Positions 1 to 6,288 of a stretch of 7,203 nucleotides of DNA are shown piece after piece. The position numbers and the translations under genes were made by a program. Under the pieces are notes generated by a model that made no database searches, was not told where the DNA came from, and was given only the letters and a program-made list of their open reading frames with translations. Source of the DNA: Chloroflexota bacterium. GTDB lineage: Bacteria; Chloroflexota; Limnocylindria; Limnocylindrales; CSP1-4. Positions within the stretch are counted from its first letter, which is position 1. Each line of letters starts with the position of its first letter. The DNA lies in the NCBI GenBank assembly GCA_021789355.1, contig JAJYJR010000293.1, positions 1 through 7,203 of the forward strand. Direction: 5' to 3'.

Positions 1-314
1 TGGCGGTCGGGCCGGACCAGGCGGTGGTGGTCATCGACGCGGTCCGGGGCATCCCACCGGGGACGGTCGTGTGCCGGCCACTGGCCGACCTCGCGGCCGG
101 GGGTCCCGCGCCGCGCTCGTCGCACATGCTCCCCCTCCCCGACGTGCTCGGGCTGGTGCAGACGCTCCGCGGCTCGCTCCCGCAGGGGGTGTTCGTCGGG
201 CTGGGTGGCGCTTCGTTCGGGCTGGGGGAACCGCCCGCCGCCGCGGTGCTCGAGGCGCTGCCGGCGTTCGCCGCCGCGGTCCTCGACCGGGCGATGCGGC
301 TCGCCGGCGAGTGA
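1..314 (+). CDS. Hydrogenase maturation protease (peptidase M52, HycI/HybD-like), 3' part
   Basis: Partial gene entering from the left edge; the first whole codon is at base 3 and it stops with TGA at 312-314, so about 103 C-terminal residues are visible. M52 endopeptidases clip the C-terminal tail of the [NiFe]-hydrogenase large subunit after nickel is inserted. Two family landmarks are seen: the strand VVVIDAVRG (bases 24-50), whose Asp corresponds to a nickel-binding Asp of HycI/HybD (HycI has VIVDATDMG there), and RSSHMLPLPDVL, whose His corresponds to the nickel-binding His (HycI TTHNMPLNYL). The end, FGLGEPPAAAVLEALPAFAAAVL, is the usual closing segment and C-terminal helix. The N-terminal third with the first metal ligand lies outside the window. 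It implies a [NiFe] hydrogenase operon upstream. Family assignment is from remembered motifs and is fairly secure; the hydrogenase group is not determined. Confidence 0.8.
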   Translation, partial: AVGPDQAVVVIDAVRGIPPGTVVCRPLADLAAGGPAPRSSHMLPLPDVLGLVQTLRGSLPQGVFVGLGGASFGLGEPPAAAVLEALPAFAAAVLDRAMRLAGE

Positions 315-340
315 CCCGCGATTCTCGGGGCGCGTAGGGT
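311..340 (+). promoter_or_regulatory. Candidate promoter for the 181-aa gene
   Basis: A TAGGGT box at 335-340 fits the TANNNT form of a -10 element. TGACCC at 312-317, 17 bases upstream, is a partial -35 match and overlaps the stop codon of the hydrogenase protease gene. Transcription would begin near 346-348, giving a leader of about 70 bases before the GTG at 417. Prediction by eye only. Confidence 0.35.
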
Positions 341-404
341 CGACAATGGCGCGAGGCGGTCCGGAGACCACGCCTCGGTCCCGATCCGCGGCCGCCGCCA
401 TGTT

Positions 405-410
405 GGAGGA
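405..410 (+). promoter_or_regulatory. Ribosome binding site GGAGGA
   Basis: GGAGGA lies 6 bases before the GTG at 417. It is the strongest Shine-Dalgarno match seen next to a start codon in this window and decides the start of the downstream gene. It also argues against the out-of-frame ATG at 346. Confidence 0.7.
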
Positions 411-416
411 GCGCAG

Positions 417-962
417 GTGCCTCACGGGCCGATCCAACCGAACACGCTCCGCGGCGGCGTGTCGCGCCCCAACCTCGTGGCGAGGTCGCTCGAGCGCGCG
501 GCCGGGCTCGCAGGAAGCGGCCGGCGGCTGCCGTTCGGCCCCAACAGCGACGCCGTCGCGGCGCTCCTCGGCCGCGTCGCCGCGCTCGGCCCGGTGCAGG
601 CCCAGCGGCTGGTGAGCTTCTGGTCGGCAGTGCCCGAAGGGGAGCGCGCGCAGGCGCACGCCGCCGCCCAGCAGGCGGCCGAGAAGGGCGGGAGGCGCTC
701 GGCGGCCCGTGCGGCGCAGATCGAGGCGATGCGCTGGCTCGACGACCAGCTGACGTCCTCCGACCTGTGGGGTGCCGAGGGCGCCTCGGGGCAGGCGCGC
801 GACTGGGCGCAGATCCGGCGCGAGGCGTTCCCCGCCGTGCTCGACGCCGTCGCGGCGACGGTCCTCGCCGACCTCCTGGAGCGGCCGGCGCTGGACGCGC
901 TGCTCGGTCCGTGGCTCACGGCGGTTTCCGGGCCGGCGGCGGACGTCGCGGGCGACGGCTGA
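417..962 (+). CDS. Hypothetical protein, 181 aa, helical, unrecognised
   Basis: I do not recognise this protein. The GTG start at 417 is supported by GGAGGA 6 bases upstream, and the frame shows strong G/C preference at third positions, so it is very likely real. There is no signal peptide or membrane segment. Residues 1-45 are basic and Pro/Gly-containing. Residues 45-105 look like Ala-rich helices (AVAALLGRVAALGPVQAQRL, then an Ala/Gln-rich run around 76-100). Residues 101-135 are rich in Trp and charged residues (MRWLDDQ, DLWGAEG, DWAQIRREAF). Residues 138-170 form one or two hydrophobic amphipathic helices (AVLDAVAATVLADLLE, then ALDALLGPWLTAV). It lies 102 bases after the hydrogenase maturation protease in the same direction but has its own candidate promoter, so a link to hydrogenase function is not shown. 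It ends 38 bases before the stop of the opposing aldehyde dehydrogenase gene. Confidence 0.75.
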   Translation: MPHGPIQPNTLRGGVSRPNLVARSLERAAGLAGSGRRLPFGPNSDAVAALLGRVAALGPVQAQRLVSFWSAVPEGERAQAHAAAQQAAEKGGRRSAARAAQIEAMRWLDDQLTSSDLWGAEGASGQARDWAQIRREAFPAVLDAVAATVLADLLERPALDALLGPWLTAVSGPAADVAGDG

Positions 963-1000
963 GCGGGGGCGGGAGGCCGCATTCCGCAGGTCGGGTGGAC

Positions 1001-2512
1001 CTATCCCGGCTGGTTGTCGATCTGGGCGCGCTGCAGCCGGCCCGAGTAGTCGACGTAGATCGCCTTCCACTCGGTGAAGGTGTCGAGGGCGGCGTGGCCC
1101 GCCTCGCGGTGTCCGTTGCCGCTCCCCCTCATGCCTCCGAACGGCAGGTGCGTCTCCGCGCCGATGGTCCCGGCGTTCACGTACACCAGCCCCGCGCGGA
1201 GGTCCCGCACAGCGCGGAACGCGGTGTCCACGCCGCGGGTGTAGATGCTCGCCGAGAGGCCGTACGGCGTCTGGTTCAGGGCGGTCACGGCCGCGTCGTA
1301 GTCCGGGACGGAGATCGCCGAGAGGACCGGGCCGAAGATCTCCTCCTGTGCCAGTCGATCCATGGGCCGCACGTCGCGGACGACGGTCGGCTCGAAGAAG
1401 TGGCCATGCTCCAGGCCAGCCCGGTCGGTCGCGGTCCCGCCCCCGCAGACCACCGTGTGCTCCGAGCGTGCCAGGTCGGCATAGCGGGACACCCTTGCCA
1501 GCGCCGCGGCGTTCACCAGCGGCCCCACGTCGGTCGAGTCGTCGAGCCCGTCGCCGAGCCGGAGGCGCCCGACCCGGTCGGTCAGCCGCTCGAGCAGCCC
1601 GTCGAGGATCCGCTCGTGCGCGATCAGACGGCTGCAGGCGGTGCATCGCTGGCCGGTCGTCCCGAAGGCCGACCAGACGATCCCGTCGACGGCCAGGTCC
1701 AGGTCGGCGTCGTCCATCACGATGATCGCGTTCTTGCCGCCCAGCTCGAGCGCGACCCGCTTGAGGCGCCTCGCCGCGACCTGCGCGATGCGCGTGCCGG
1801 TCTGCGCGTGCCCGGTGAAGCTGATCACGTCGACGTCGGGGCTCTCGACCAGCGGCATCCCGACGTCCTCGCCGGAGCCCGTGACGAGGTTCACCGTGCC
1901 GGGCGGGAACCCGGCCTCGTGCAGCAGCTCGACCAGCAGCGCGGCGCACCCCGGGGTGTCCGAGGCGGGCTTCCACACCACGGTGTTGCCCGCGATGAGG
2001 GCGGGCATCATCTTCCAGCACGGGATCGCGATGGGGAAGTTCCACGGCGTGATGATGGCGGCCACCCCCAGCGGCTCGCGGACGCTCATCGCCCACTTGT
2101 CGGGCAGCTCCGATGGGACGGTATCGCCGAACATGCGGCGCCCCTCCCCCGCCATGAGGAACGCGATGTCGATCCCCTCCTGGACGTCGCCGCGGGCCTC
2201 GGCGAGGACCTTGCCCATCTCCCGGGTCATGGCCCGGGCGAGGCGTTCCTTGTGCTCGGCGAGCAGACCGGCGAAACGGAACATCACCTCGGCCCGTTTG
2301 GGGGCGGGCGTCCGGCGCCAGGCCGGCCCCGCCACCCCGGCCGCCCGGACGGCCATCGCCGCGTCCGCTGCCCCGGATGCCTGGAACCGGCCGACGACAT
2401 CCCGCGTATCGGCCGGGTTCAGCGACTCGAACGTGCCGCCGGCGACGGCCTCGACCCATTGGCCACCGATGAAGTTGCCCCAGGTGGGGACGTCCGCGCG
2501 TTTCTCGGTCAT
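1001..2512 (-). CDS. NAD(P)+-dependent aldehyde dehydrogenase, 503 aa
   Basis: A full-length ALDH-superfamily enzyme that oxidises an aldehyde to a carboxylate with NAD(P)+ in the cytoplasm. Seen motifs: ITPWNFPIAIP with the oxyanion-hole Asn158; KPAS with cofactor-binding Lys181; FTGHAQTG (232-239), the Rossmann-loop glycines; ELGGK with general-base Glu256; GQRCTA with catalytic Cys290; and EIFGP with Glu391, which contacts the nicotinamide ribose. All catalytic residues are intact. The tail, with a GNGHREAG motif and YVDYSGRLQRAQID, recalls a bacterial subgroup that includes alpha-ketoglutaric-semialdehyde and aminoadipic-semialdehyde dehydrogenases. The substrate is therefore only a guess. 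The ATG at 2512 gives the normal family length; the open frame continues upstream into the MFS gene but that part is a shadow. The start overlaps the MFS stop as ATGA, so translational coupling is possible. A TACAAT box 7 bases before the ATG suggests an extra leaderless transcript. Confidence 0.95.
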   Translation of the reverse strand: MTEKRADVPTWGNFIGGQWVEAVAGGTFESLNPADTRDVVGRFQASGAADAAMAVRAAGVAGPAWRRTPAPKRAEVMFRFAGLLAEHKERLARAMTREMGKVLAEARGDVQEGIDIAFLMAGEGRRMFGDTVPSELPDKWAMSVREPLGVAAIITPWNFPIAIPCWKMMPALIAGNTVVWKPASDTPGCAALLVELLHEAGFPPGTVNLVTGSGEDVGMPLVESPDVDVISFTGHAQTGTRIAQVAARRLKRVALELGGKNAIIVMDDADLDLAVDGIVWSAFGTTGQRCTACSRLIAHERILDGLLERLTDRVGRLRLGDGLDDSTDVGPLVNAAALARVSRYADLARSEHTVVCGGGTATDRAGLEHGHFFEPTVVRDVRPMDRLAQEEIFGPVLSAISVPDYDAAVTALNQTPYGLSASIYTRGVDTAFRAVRDLRAGLVYVNAGTIGAETHLPFGGMRGSGNGHREAGHAALDTFTEWKAIYVDYSGRLQRAQIDNQPG

Positions 2513-3798
2513 GGCCGGGATTGTATGGGGGCGGCAGGGGGGCCGAGCCGGTGCTCGAACGCGCGCAGCCGCCAGAGCGGGATCACCGCGACCGCCAGCA
2601 GCACGACGGTCGCGCCGAGCAGCCCGTCGATCCCCTGCCACCGGGCGGCCTCGCCGCCGATCAGGCTCCCTGCCACCTGGCCCAGCGCAAGGAAGACGCT
2701 GTACAGGCCCATGATCGCGCCGCGGTCGAGCGGATGAGCCTCCGACACGTCGGCCAGGAGGCCGAGCGCCGCGGGGGTGGCGCCGGCCAGCACGAACAGC
2801 CCGATCGCGGCGCCGACCGTGAAGGCCGCGGGGACGGCCACGGGCTGCCCAGCGCTGTGGTTCACCACGAACGTGCAGCCGATGGACGCCACGCCGCCAA
2901 CGATGCCGTACAGGATGATGGTGGTCCGGCGAAGCGTCCTGAACCGGCCACCCCAGTAGAGCAGGCCCGCGAAGAACACGGCCAGGCCGATCGTCAGCCC
3001 AACGCTGACCTGGGTCGGCGTGAACCCGCCCATCAGGAGCTGACGCCGGGAGATCGGGGAGTCGGCGCTCCTGACCAGCTGGAAGAGCGACTGGCTGGTC
3101 CAGAGGCCGATCGCCGCGTTGACCGCGATCCAGGTCGGGGCCAGCAGCCACACGTGCGAGCTCGCCAGCAGCGCCCGGTAGCGCCGCAGGCCAGGGCGAC
3201 GTGGCGGATCGGTCTCGAGACTCCAGGCGGGCAGCTCCCGGACGCCGAAGCGGTAGATGAGCCACGAACCGCCGTACACGAGCGCGTTGAGGAAGAAGGC
3301 GGTGCGCCCGAACAGCTCGTAGAGCGGTCCCGCCGCGACCAGCCCGGTGCCCAGCCCGGCCAGGGTCGCAAGCTCGAAGCGCGCCACGGCTCGCCCGCGG
3401 AGCGGCTCGTTCCCAGCCGTGGCGCGCGCGATGTAGCCGAGGATGGAGGGCACGCTCGCGGCGCTCGACCCACCCTCCAGCAGGCGCGTCAGGCCCAGCA
3501 GCGGGATGCTCGTGGTGAGCCCGGTCAGGATCACCGCCACGGCTCCGAATCCCGGCCCGAGCTGCATGACGGGGCGCTGCCCCAGCCGGTCCGACACGAC
3601 CCCGAACGGGGGCGACAGGAGCAGTTCCGCCACGAAGAACATGGCCGCCAGCATGCCCACGATCGTCGGGTCGACGGCCTGGCCGCCGTGCCGCGGCAGT
3701 TCCGCCAGGTAGTAGATGAGCAGCGCCCCGGTCAGCCCGGTGCTGAACCGGAGCGTGAACGTGCCGAGCAGGACGGCGACGAGGGAGCGGTGCACCAC
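2509..3798 (-). CDS. Major facilitator superfamily (MFS) transporter, 429 aa
   Basis: A polytopic inner-membrane secondary transporter. About 12 hydrophobic segments can be placed, near residues 8-30, 47-66, 78-96, 98-122, 143-160, 164-184, 214-236, 263-284, 291-313, 322-345, 361-382 and 391-410, with a central cytoplasmic loop at about 187-212. The MFS signature motif A is present between segments 2 and 3 as GVVSDRLGQR (66-75), with the conserved Asp70 and Arg71. The C-terminal half has a weak counterpart, LLADVSEAHPLDRG (347-360), before segment 11. The substrate cannot be read from the sequence; drug/metabolite exporters and sugar transporters share these features. An in-frame TGA sits immediately before the GTG at 3798, so the start is there or at the adjacent GTG at 3795. 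The gene overlaps the aldehyde dehydrogenase start by 4 bases, suggesting that transporter and enzyme act on the same compound. It is divergent from the glycosyltransferase gene. Confidence 0.92.
   Translation of the reverse strand: MVHRSLVAVLLGTFTLRFSTGLTGALLIYYLAELPRHGGQAVDPTIVGMLAAMFFVAELLLSPPFGVVSDRLGQRPVMQLGPGFGAVAVILTGLTTSIPLLGLTRLLEGGSSAASVPSILGYIARATAGNEPLRGRAVARFELATLAGLGTGLVAAGPLYELFGRTAFFLNALVYGGSWLIYRFGVRELPAWSLETDPPRRPGLRRYRALLASSHVWLLAPTWIAVNAAIGLWTSQSLFQLVRSADSPISRRQLLMGGFTPTQVSVGLTIGLAVFFAGLLYWGGRFRTLRRTTIILYGIVGGVASIGCTFVVNHSAGQPVAVPAAFTVGAAIGLFVLAGATPAALGLLADVSEAHPLDRGAIMGLYSVFLALGQVAGSLIGGEAARWQGIDGLLGATVVLLAVAVIPLWRLRAFEHRLGPPAAPIQSRP
2520..2525 (-). promoter_or_regulatory. 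Candidate -10 box (TACAAT) of a leaderless ALDH transcript
   Basis: On the minus strand TACAAT is followed by CCCGGCC and then the ATG at 2512, the classic spacing for transcription starting at or next to the A of ATG. TACAAT differs from TATAAT at one base and stands out in this GC-rich sequence. No good -35 is seen 16-18 bases upstream, and no Shine-Dalgarno precedes the ATG. The box lies inside the last codons of the MFS gene. Confidence 0.45.
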
Positions 3799-3802
3799 TC
3801 AC

Positions 3803-3808
3803 AGGGTA
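3803..3808 (-). promoter_or_regulatory. Candidate -10 box (TACCCT) for MFS-ALDH unit
   Basis: Minus-strand TACCCT fits TANNNT and is followed by GTGA and then the tandem GTG GTG. It is 4 bases from the first GTG (3798) and 7 from the second (3795), the same 7-base spacing as at the ALDH start. No Shine-Dalgarno and no clear -35 are seen. If correct, the mRNA would be leaderless and the GTG at 3795 might be the true start. Confidence 0.35.
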
Positions 3809-3842
3809 CCCAAACCGGAACCCGAGAGGGCCACGGCACGAC

Positions 3843-3867
3843 GGAGGTCCGGGTGCCGGCGTCCTCC
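3843..3867. repeat. Inverted repeat in the divergent MFS/glycosyltransferase control region
   Basis: GGAGG (3843-3847) and CCTCC (3863-3867) form outer arms, with CCGG (3849-3852) and CCGG (3856-3859) able to pair inside around GTG. Imperfect dyad symmetry between two divergent promoters could be an operator, but GC-rich sequence produces such repeats by chance. Confidence 0.25.
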
Positions 3868-3933
3868 ACGGGCCCGCGGCAGAGCCGACGCGCGTCGAGG
3901 TGCCCGCGCCGGGGCAATCGGCGGCGTGTCGGC

Positions 3934-3939
3934 TAGACT
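3934..3939 (+). promoter_or_regulatory. Candidate -10 box (TAGACT) for the glycosyltransferase gene
   Basis: TAGACT lies 9 bases before the ATG at 3949, so the mRNA would have a leader of only 0-3 bases. No Shine-Dalgarno is present before the ATG. The -35 region (about 3910-3917) has no clear TTGACA match. Confidence 0.45.
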
Positions 3940-3948
3940 GCCGCGGAC

Positions 3949-4959
3949 ATGACCGGATCGTTCCCCCCGCCCCCCGTCCCGCCCGAGATCGACGCGCTGG
4001 CACGACGCCGGGCGGAGGCCCGTGCCGCCAGGGACTGGCACGCGGCCGATGTCCTGCGCGCCGACATCGAGGCCGCGGGCTGGAAGGTCATCGACCAGGG
4101 TCTCCGGTTCAGGCTCGAGCCGACCCATCCCCCCGACGTCGAGGTGGCCGGTCGGACCCGCTATGGCTCCAGCGGCTCGGTGCCGTGGAGGCTGGACGAG
4201 CCGCCGTCGGCGCTCGCCACGGTCGTGCTCCTGGCCGACCGCTGGCCCGAGGACGTGGCCCGCGCGCTCGACGGGCTCCGGGCGCACGCGCCGGCCGGGA
4301 CGCAGGTGGTCGTGGTGGCCAACGATCCGACCCCCGAGCAGGCCGGTGCGCTCGAGTCGGCCGACGGAACCGCCCCGGTCGCGGGGGCCGCCCCCGAGCA
4401 GGTCTGGACGAGCGCCCCGCTGGGGTACGCCGCGGCGCAAAACGCGGGCATCCGCCGGGCCGAAGGCGAGATCGTGATCCTGCTCGACACGAGCGTGGAG
4501 CCGACCGGCGACATCGTCACCCCGGTCGTGGAGGCGCTACGCGACCCGTCGGTCGCGGTGGTGGGCGGCTGGGGCATCGCGTCCGGCGATCTGCGGCACT
4601 TCGACGATGCGGGGCCCGGCGACGTCGACGCCATCGAGGCCTACCTGCAGGGCTTCCGCCGGGCCGACTACGCGGCGCGTGGCCCGCTCGACGAGCACTT
4701 CCGCTTCTACCGTAACCTCGACATCTGGTGGAGCCTCGTACTGCGCGACGAGGGCGAGCACGGACCGCACCGCCGGGCCCTGCGCCTGGAGCTGCCTGCG
4801 GTGCGGCATGCGCACCGCGGCTACACGAGCCTGCCCGAGCCGGAGCGGGAGCGCCTGAGCCGCCGCAATTTCTACCGCATCATCGACCGGTTCGGGCAGC
4901 GGCGAGACCTCCTCCGTGCCCCCGCTCCCCCTGCGAGGCGCGGCTCCGTCACCGGCTGA
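3949..4959 (+). CDS. GT2-like glycosyltransferase fused to a CysRS C-terminal-like module, 336 aa
   Basis: Two parts are visible. Residues 13-56 (EIDALARRRAEARAARDW, then HAADVLRADIEAAGWKVID) closely match the C-terminal signature of cysteinyl-tRNA synthetase, R-x-x-A-R-x-x-K-D-[FW]-x-x-A-D-x-x-R-x-x-[IL]-x-x-x-G. No catalytic domain of that enzyme is present. Residues 90-320 resemble a family 2 glycosyltransferase: a strand VVVVAND (120-126), GYAAAQNAGIRRAEGEI (159-175, the G-x-x-x-x-x-N-x-G turn), LLDTSVEP (178-185) at the DxD position, PLDEHFRFYRNLDIWWSLVL (246-265, matching the acceptor-side FDExFFxYxEDxDLxxRL block), and a basic C-terminal segment RNFYRIIDRF. The likely role is transfer of a sugar from a nucleotide sugar, acceptor unknown; no membrane segment is seen. 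The second Asp of DxD is replaced (DTS), so activity is uncertain. The ATG at 3949 follows a TAGACT box with no Shine-Dalgarno. It is divergent from the MFS gene and convergent with the rhomboid gene. Confidence 0.82.
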   Translation: MTGSFPPPPVPPEIDALARRRAEARAARDWHAADVLRADIEAAGWKVIDQGLRFRLEPTHPPDVEVAGRTRYGSSGSVPWRLDEPPSALATVVLLADRWPEDVARALDGLRAHAPAGTQVVVVANDPTPEQAGALESADGTAPVAGAAPEQVWTSAPLGYAAAQNAGIRRAEGEIVILLDTSVEPTGDIVTPVVEALRDPSVAVVGGWGIASGDLRHFDDAGPGDVDAIEAYLQGFRRADYAARGPLDEHFRFYRNLDIWWSLVLRDEGEHGPHRRALRLELPAVRHAHRGYTSLPEPERERLSRRNFYRIIDRFGQRRDLLRAPAPPARRGSVTG

Positions 4960-4971
4960 CCCCGGGGACCC

Positions 4972-6288
4972 TCAGGACGCCGGCCCGGCCGGTCCCGATC
5001 CCGTGCCCTGCACCGCCCGGGCGGCTCCCGGGGTGCCGGCCGCGGCGGTCGACACGGTCGCACCCTGCGTGGCTCCGACCGTCCCGCCTCCCCCGGTCCG
5101 GATGGTCGTGCCGAGCTCCAGACCCACCACGAGGACGGCCACGAGCAGCAGCACACCGCCGACCCGCAGGGCGCCCGAGAGCGGGGCCGCTGCCACCGGT
5201 GCCCCGGCCGGGTGCTGCCAGAGGTCGGCAAGCCGCAGTCCGGTCGGCAGCAGGATCAGCCCGAGCCAGACCCCGGCGATCAGGCCGCCGATGTGGGCGA
5301 AGATGTCGATCCCCACCCCGCCACCGATCAGCCCCAGGTCGAGCACCAGGTTGAACACGATCAGGAATCCGATCTGGCGCGCCAGGGCGTCGGCGCCCCG
5401 GCCCAGGAGCGGGTTGTGCACGCGGTAGGCGATGAACACCACGCCGAACAGGCCGAAGATCGCGCCGCTCGCGCCGACCGCGTTCTCGGACAGGAAGATG
5501 TAGCTGAGCACCGACCCGGCGATCCCGGACAGCACGTACATGAGCAGGTACTGCGTGCGCCCGTAGATGCGCTCCACCATCGGGCCCACCAGGTACAGCG
5601 CGTACATGTTGAACGCCAGGTGGAGGAGCCCCGCGTGCACGAGCACCACGGTCAGCAGCCGCCAGTCCTCGCCGCGGGCCACCGCGGCCTTGTCGAGCAT
5701 CAGGAGGTTGGTGATCGCGGCTCCCTGGGCGCCGCCCACCATCTGGAAGAGACCGATCGCGATCGTGATCGCCAGGATGGCGTACGTGACGATGGGCTGG
5801 TCGATGCCGCCCGCCCGGGACCTGCCGAAGTAGCGCCCGGCCGCGCGCCGGTCGCCGAGCTCCTTGCTGAGCCAGCCGAGCCGGGACGCGATCTCGGCCT
5901 TGGCCTCCCGGGGCGCGCGGCGGTCGGCCTGCCGGTAGGCGTCGAGGGCACCCCGCAGGTCGCCCTGGCGGACGCGCGCGGCAGCCAGCTGGCGCCAGGC
6001 GACCCAGCTGAGCGGGGTCTCGGGCGCCTGCGTCGCGAGCCGCCAGCCCTCGATCGCGGCCTCGTCCTCGTCCATGCGGTAGCGGCACTCGGAGAGGCCG
6101 AGCAGGGCGGACACGTGCAGGTCGGGGTCGCGGTGGCCGACCACGCGGGAGTAGAACGCGGCGGCCTGCTGGTACTCCCCCTGCGCGGCGAGGGCGTCGG
6201 CACGCTGGACCAGCGCCAGGGCGGCCGCTCGATCGAGCGGGCCGGCGGCGAACGGGTCGCGGGGCTGGGGGCCAGTTTCGTCAGCCAC
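4972..6288 (-). CDS. Rhomboid family intramembrane serine protease with N-terminal TPR domain, 438 aa
   Basis: A membrane serine protease that cleaves transmembrane substrates within the bilayer. Residues about 20-160 are soluble and built of about four TPR-like helix pairs (for example DALAAQGEYQQAAAFYSRVV at 31-50 and ARVRQGDLRGALDAYRQA at 104-121), probably a cytoplasmic protein-binding platform. The rhomboid core follows, with membrane segments near 166-185, 213-235, 245-266, 272-290, 304-322 and 327-347. Catalytic motifs are complete: W209-R210 in the L1 loop; HAGLLHLAFN with His218, His223 and Asn227, spaced as in E. coli GlpG (145/150/154); GASG with nucleophile Ser274; and AHIGGLIAG with catalytic His332. 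A seventh segment (375-394) and a Gly/Thr/Ala-rich tail (395-438) follow, so the layout is TPR + 6 + 1. The GTG at 6288 has no ribosome binding site. It overlaps a 7-codon frame whose ATG at 6304 does have one, leaving the exact N-terminus open. The substrate is unknown. Confidence 0.93.
   Translation of the reverse strand: MADETGPQPRDPFAAGPLDRAAALALVQRADALAAQGEYQQAAAFYSRVVGHRDPDLHVSALLGLSECRYRMDEDEAAIEGWRLATQAPETPLSWVAWRQLAAARVRQGDLRGALDAYRQADRRAPREAKAEIASRLGWLSKELGDRRAAGRYFGRSRAGGIDQPIVTYAILAITIAIGLFQMVGGAQGAAITNLLMLDKAAVARGEDWRLLTVVLVHAGLLHLAFNMYALYLVGPMVERIYGRTQYLLMYVLSGIAGSVLSYIFLSENAVGASGAIFGLFGVVFIAYRVHNPLLGRGADALARQIGFLIVFNLVLDLGLIGGGVGIDIFAHIGGLIAGVWLGLILLPTGLRLADLWQHPAGAPVAAAPLSGALRVGGVLLLVAVLVVGLELGTTIRTGGGGTVGATQGATVSTAAAGTPGAARAVQGTGSGPAGPAS

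Noticed and set aside
346..615. ATG at 346 five bases after the TAGGGT box as a leaderless gene start
   Set aside because: The frame gives Arg/Ser/Ala-rich shadow protein and overlaps the 417-962 frame, which has a GGAGGA site and much better codon bias.
422..982. Minus-strand open frame opposite the 181-aa gene
   Set aside because: Ser/Ala/Arg-rich product without domain signs; the + strand gene has a ribosome binding site and better third-position bias.
963..1000. Intrinsic terminator between the convergent 181-aa and ALDH genes
   Set aside because: Only 4-base GC pairings (such as GCGG/CCGC) can be drawn and there is no T-run on either strand.
767..2737. Long + strand open frame (656 codons) opposite the aldehyde dehydrogenase
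   Set aside because: It is antisense to a gene with complete ALDH motifs. High GC with strong third-position bias removes stops from the opposite strand, and the translated product is Arg/Gly/Pro/Asp-rich with no recognisable domain.
2521..3936. Long + strand open frame (471 codons) opposite the MFS gene
   Set aside because: Shadow of a well-supported 12-segment transporter; the product is low-complexity, rich in Arg, Gly, Gln and Glu.
2513..4003. N-terminal extension of the aldehyde dehydrogenase to a 1000-codon frame
   Set aside because: The extra 497 codons overlap the MFS gene in another frame and encode Arg/Pro/Ala-rich sequence. The ATG at 2512 gives normal ALDH length and fits ATGA coupling and the TACAAT box.
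4951..4993. Hairpin from ACCGG and CCGGT near the convergent stops as a terminator
   Set aside because: Five-base arms with a long loop, partly inside the rhomboid coding sequence and with no T-run; expected by chance at this GC content.
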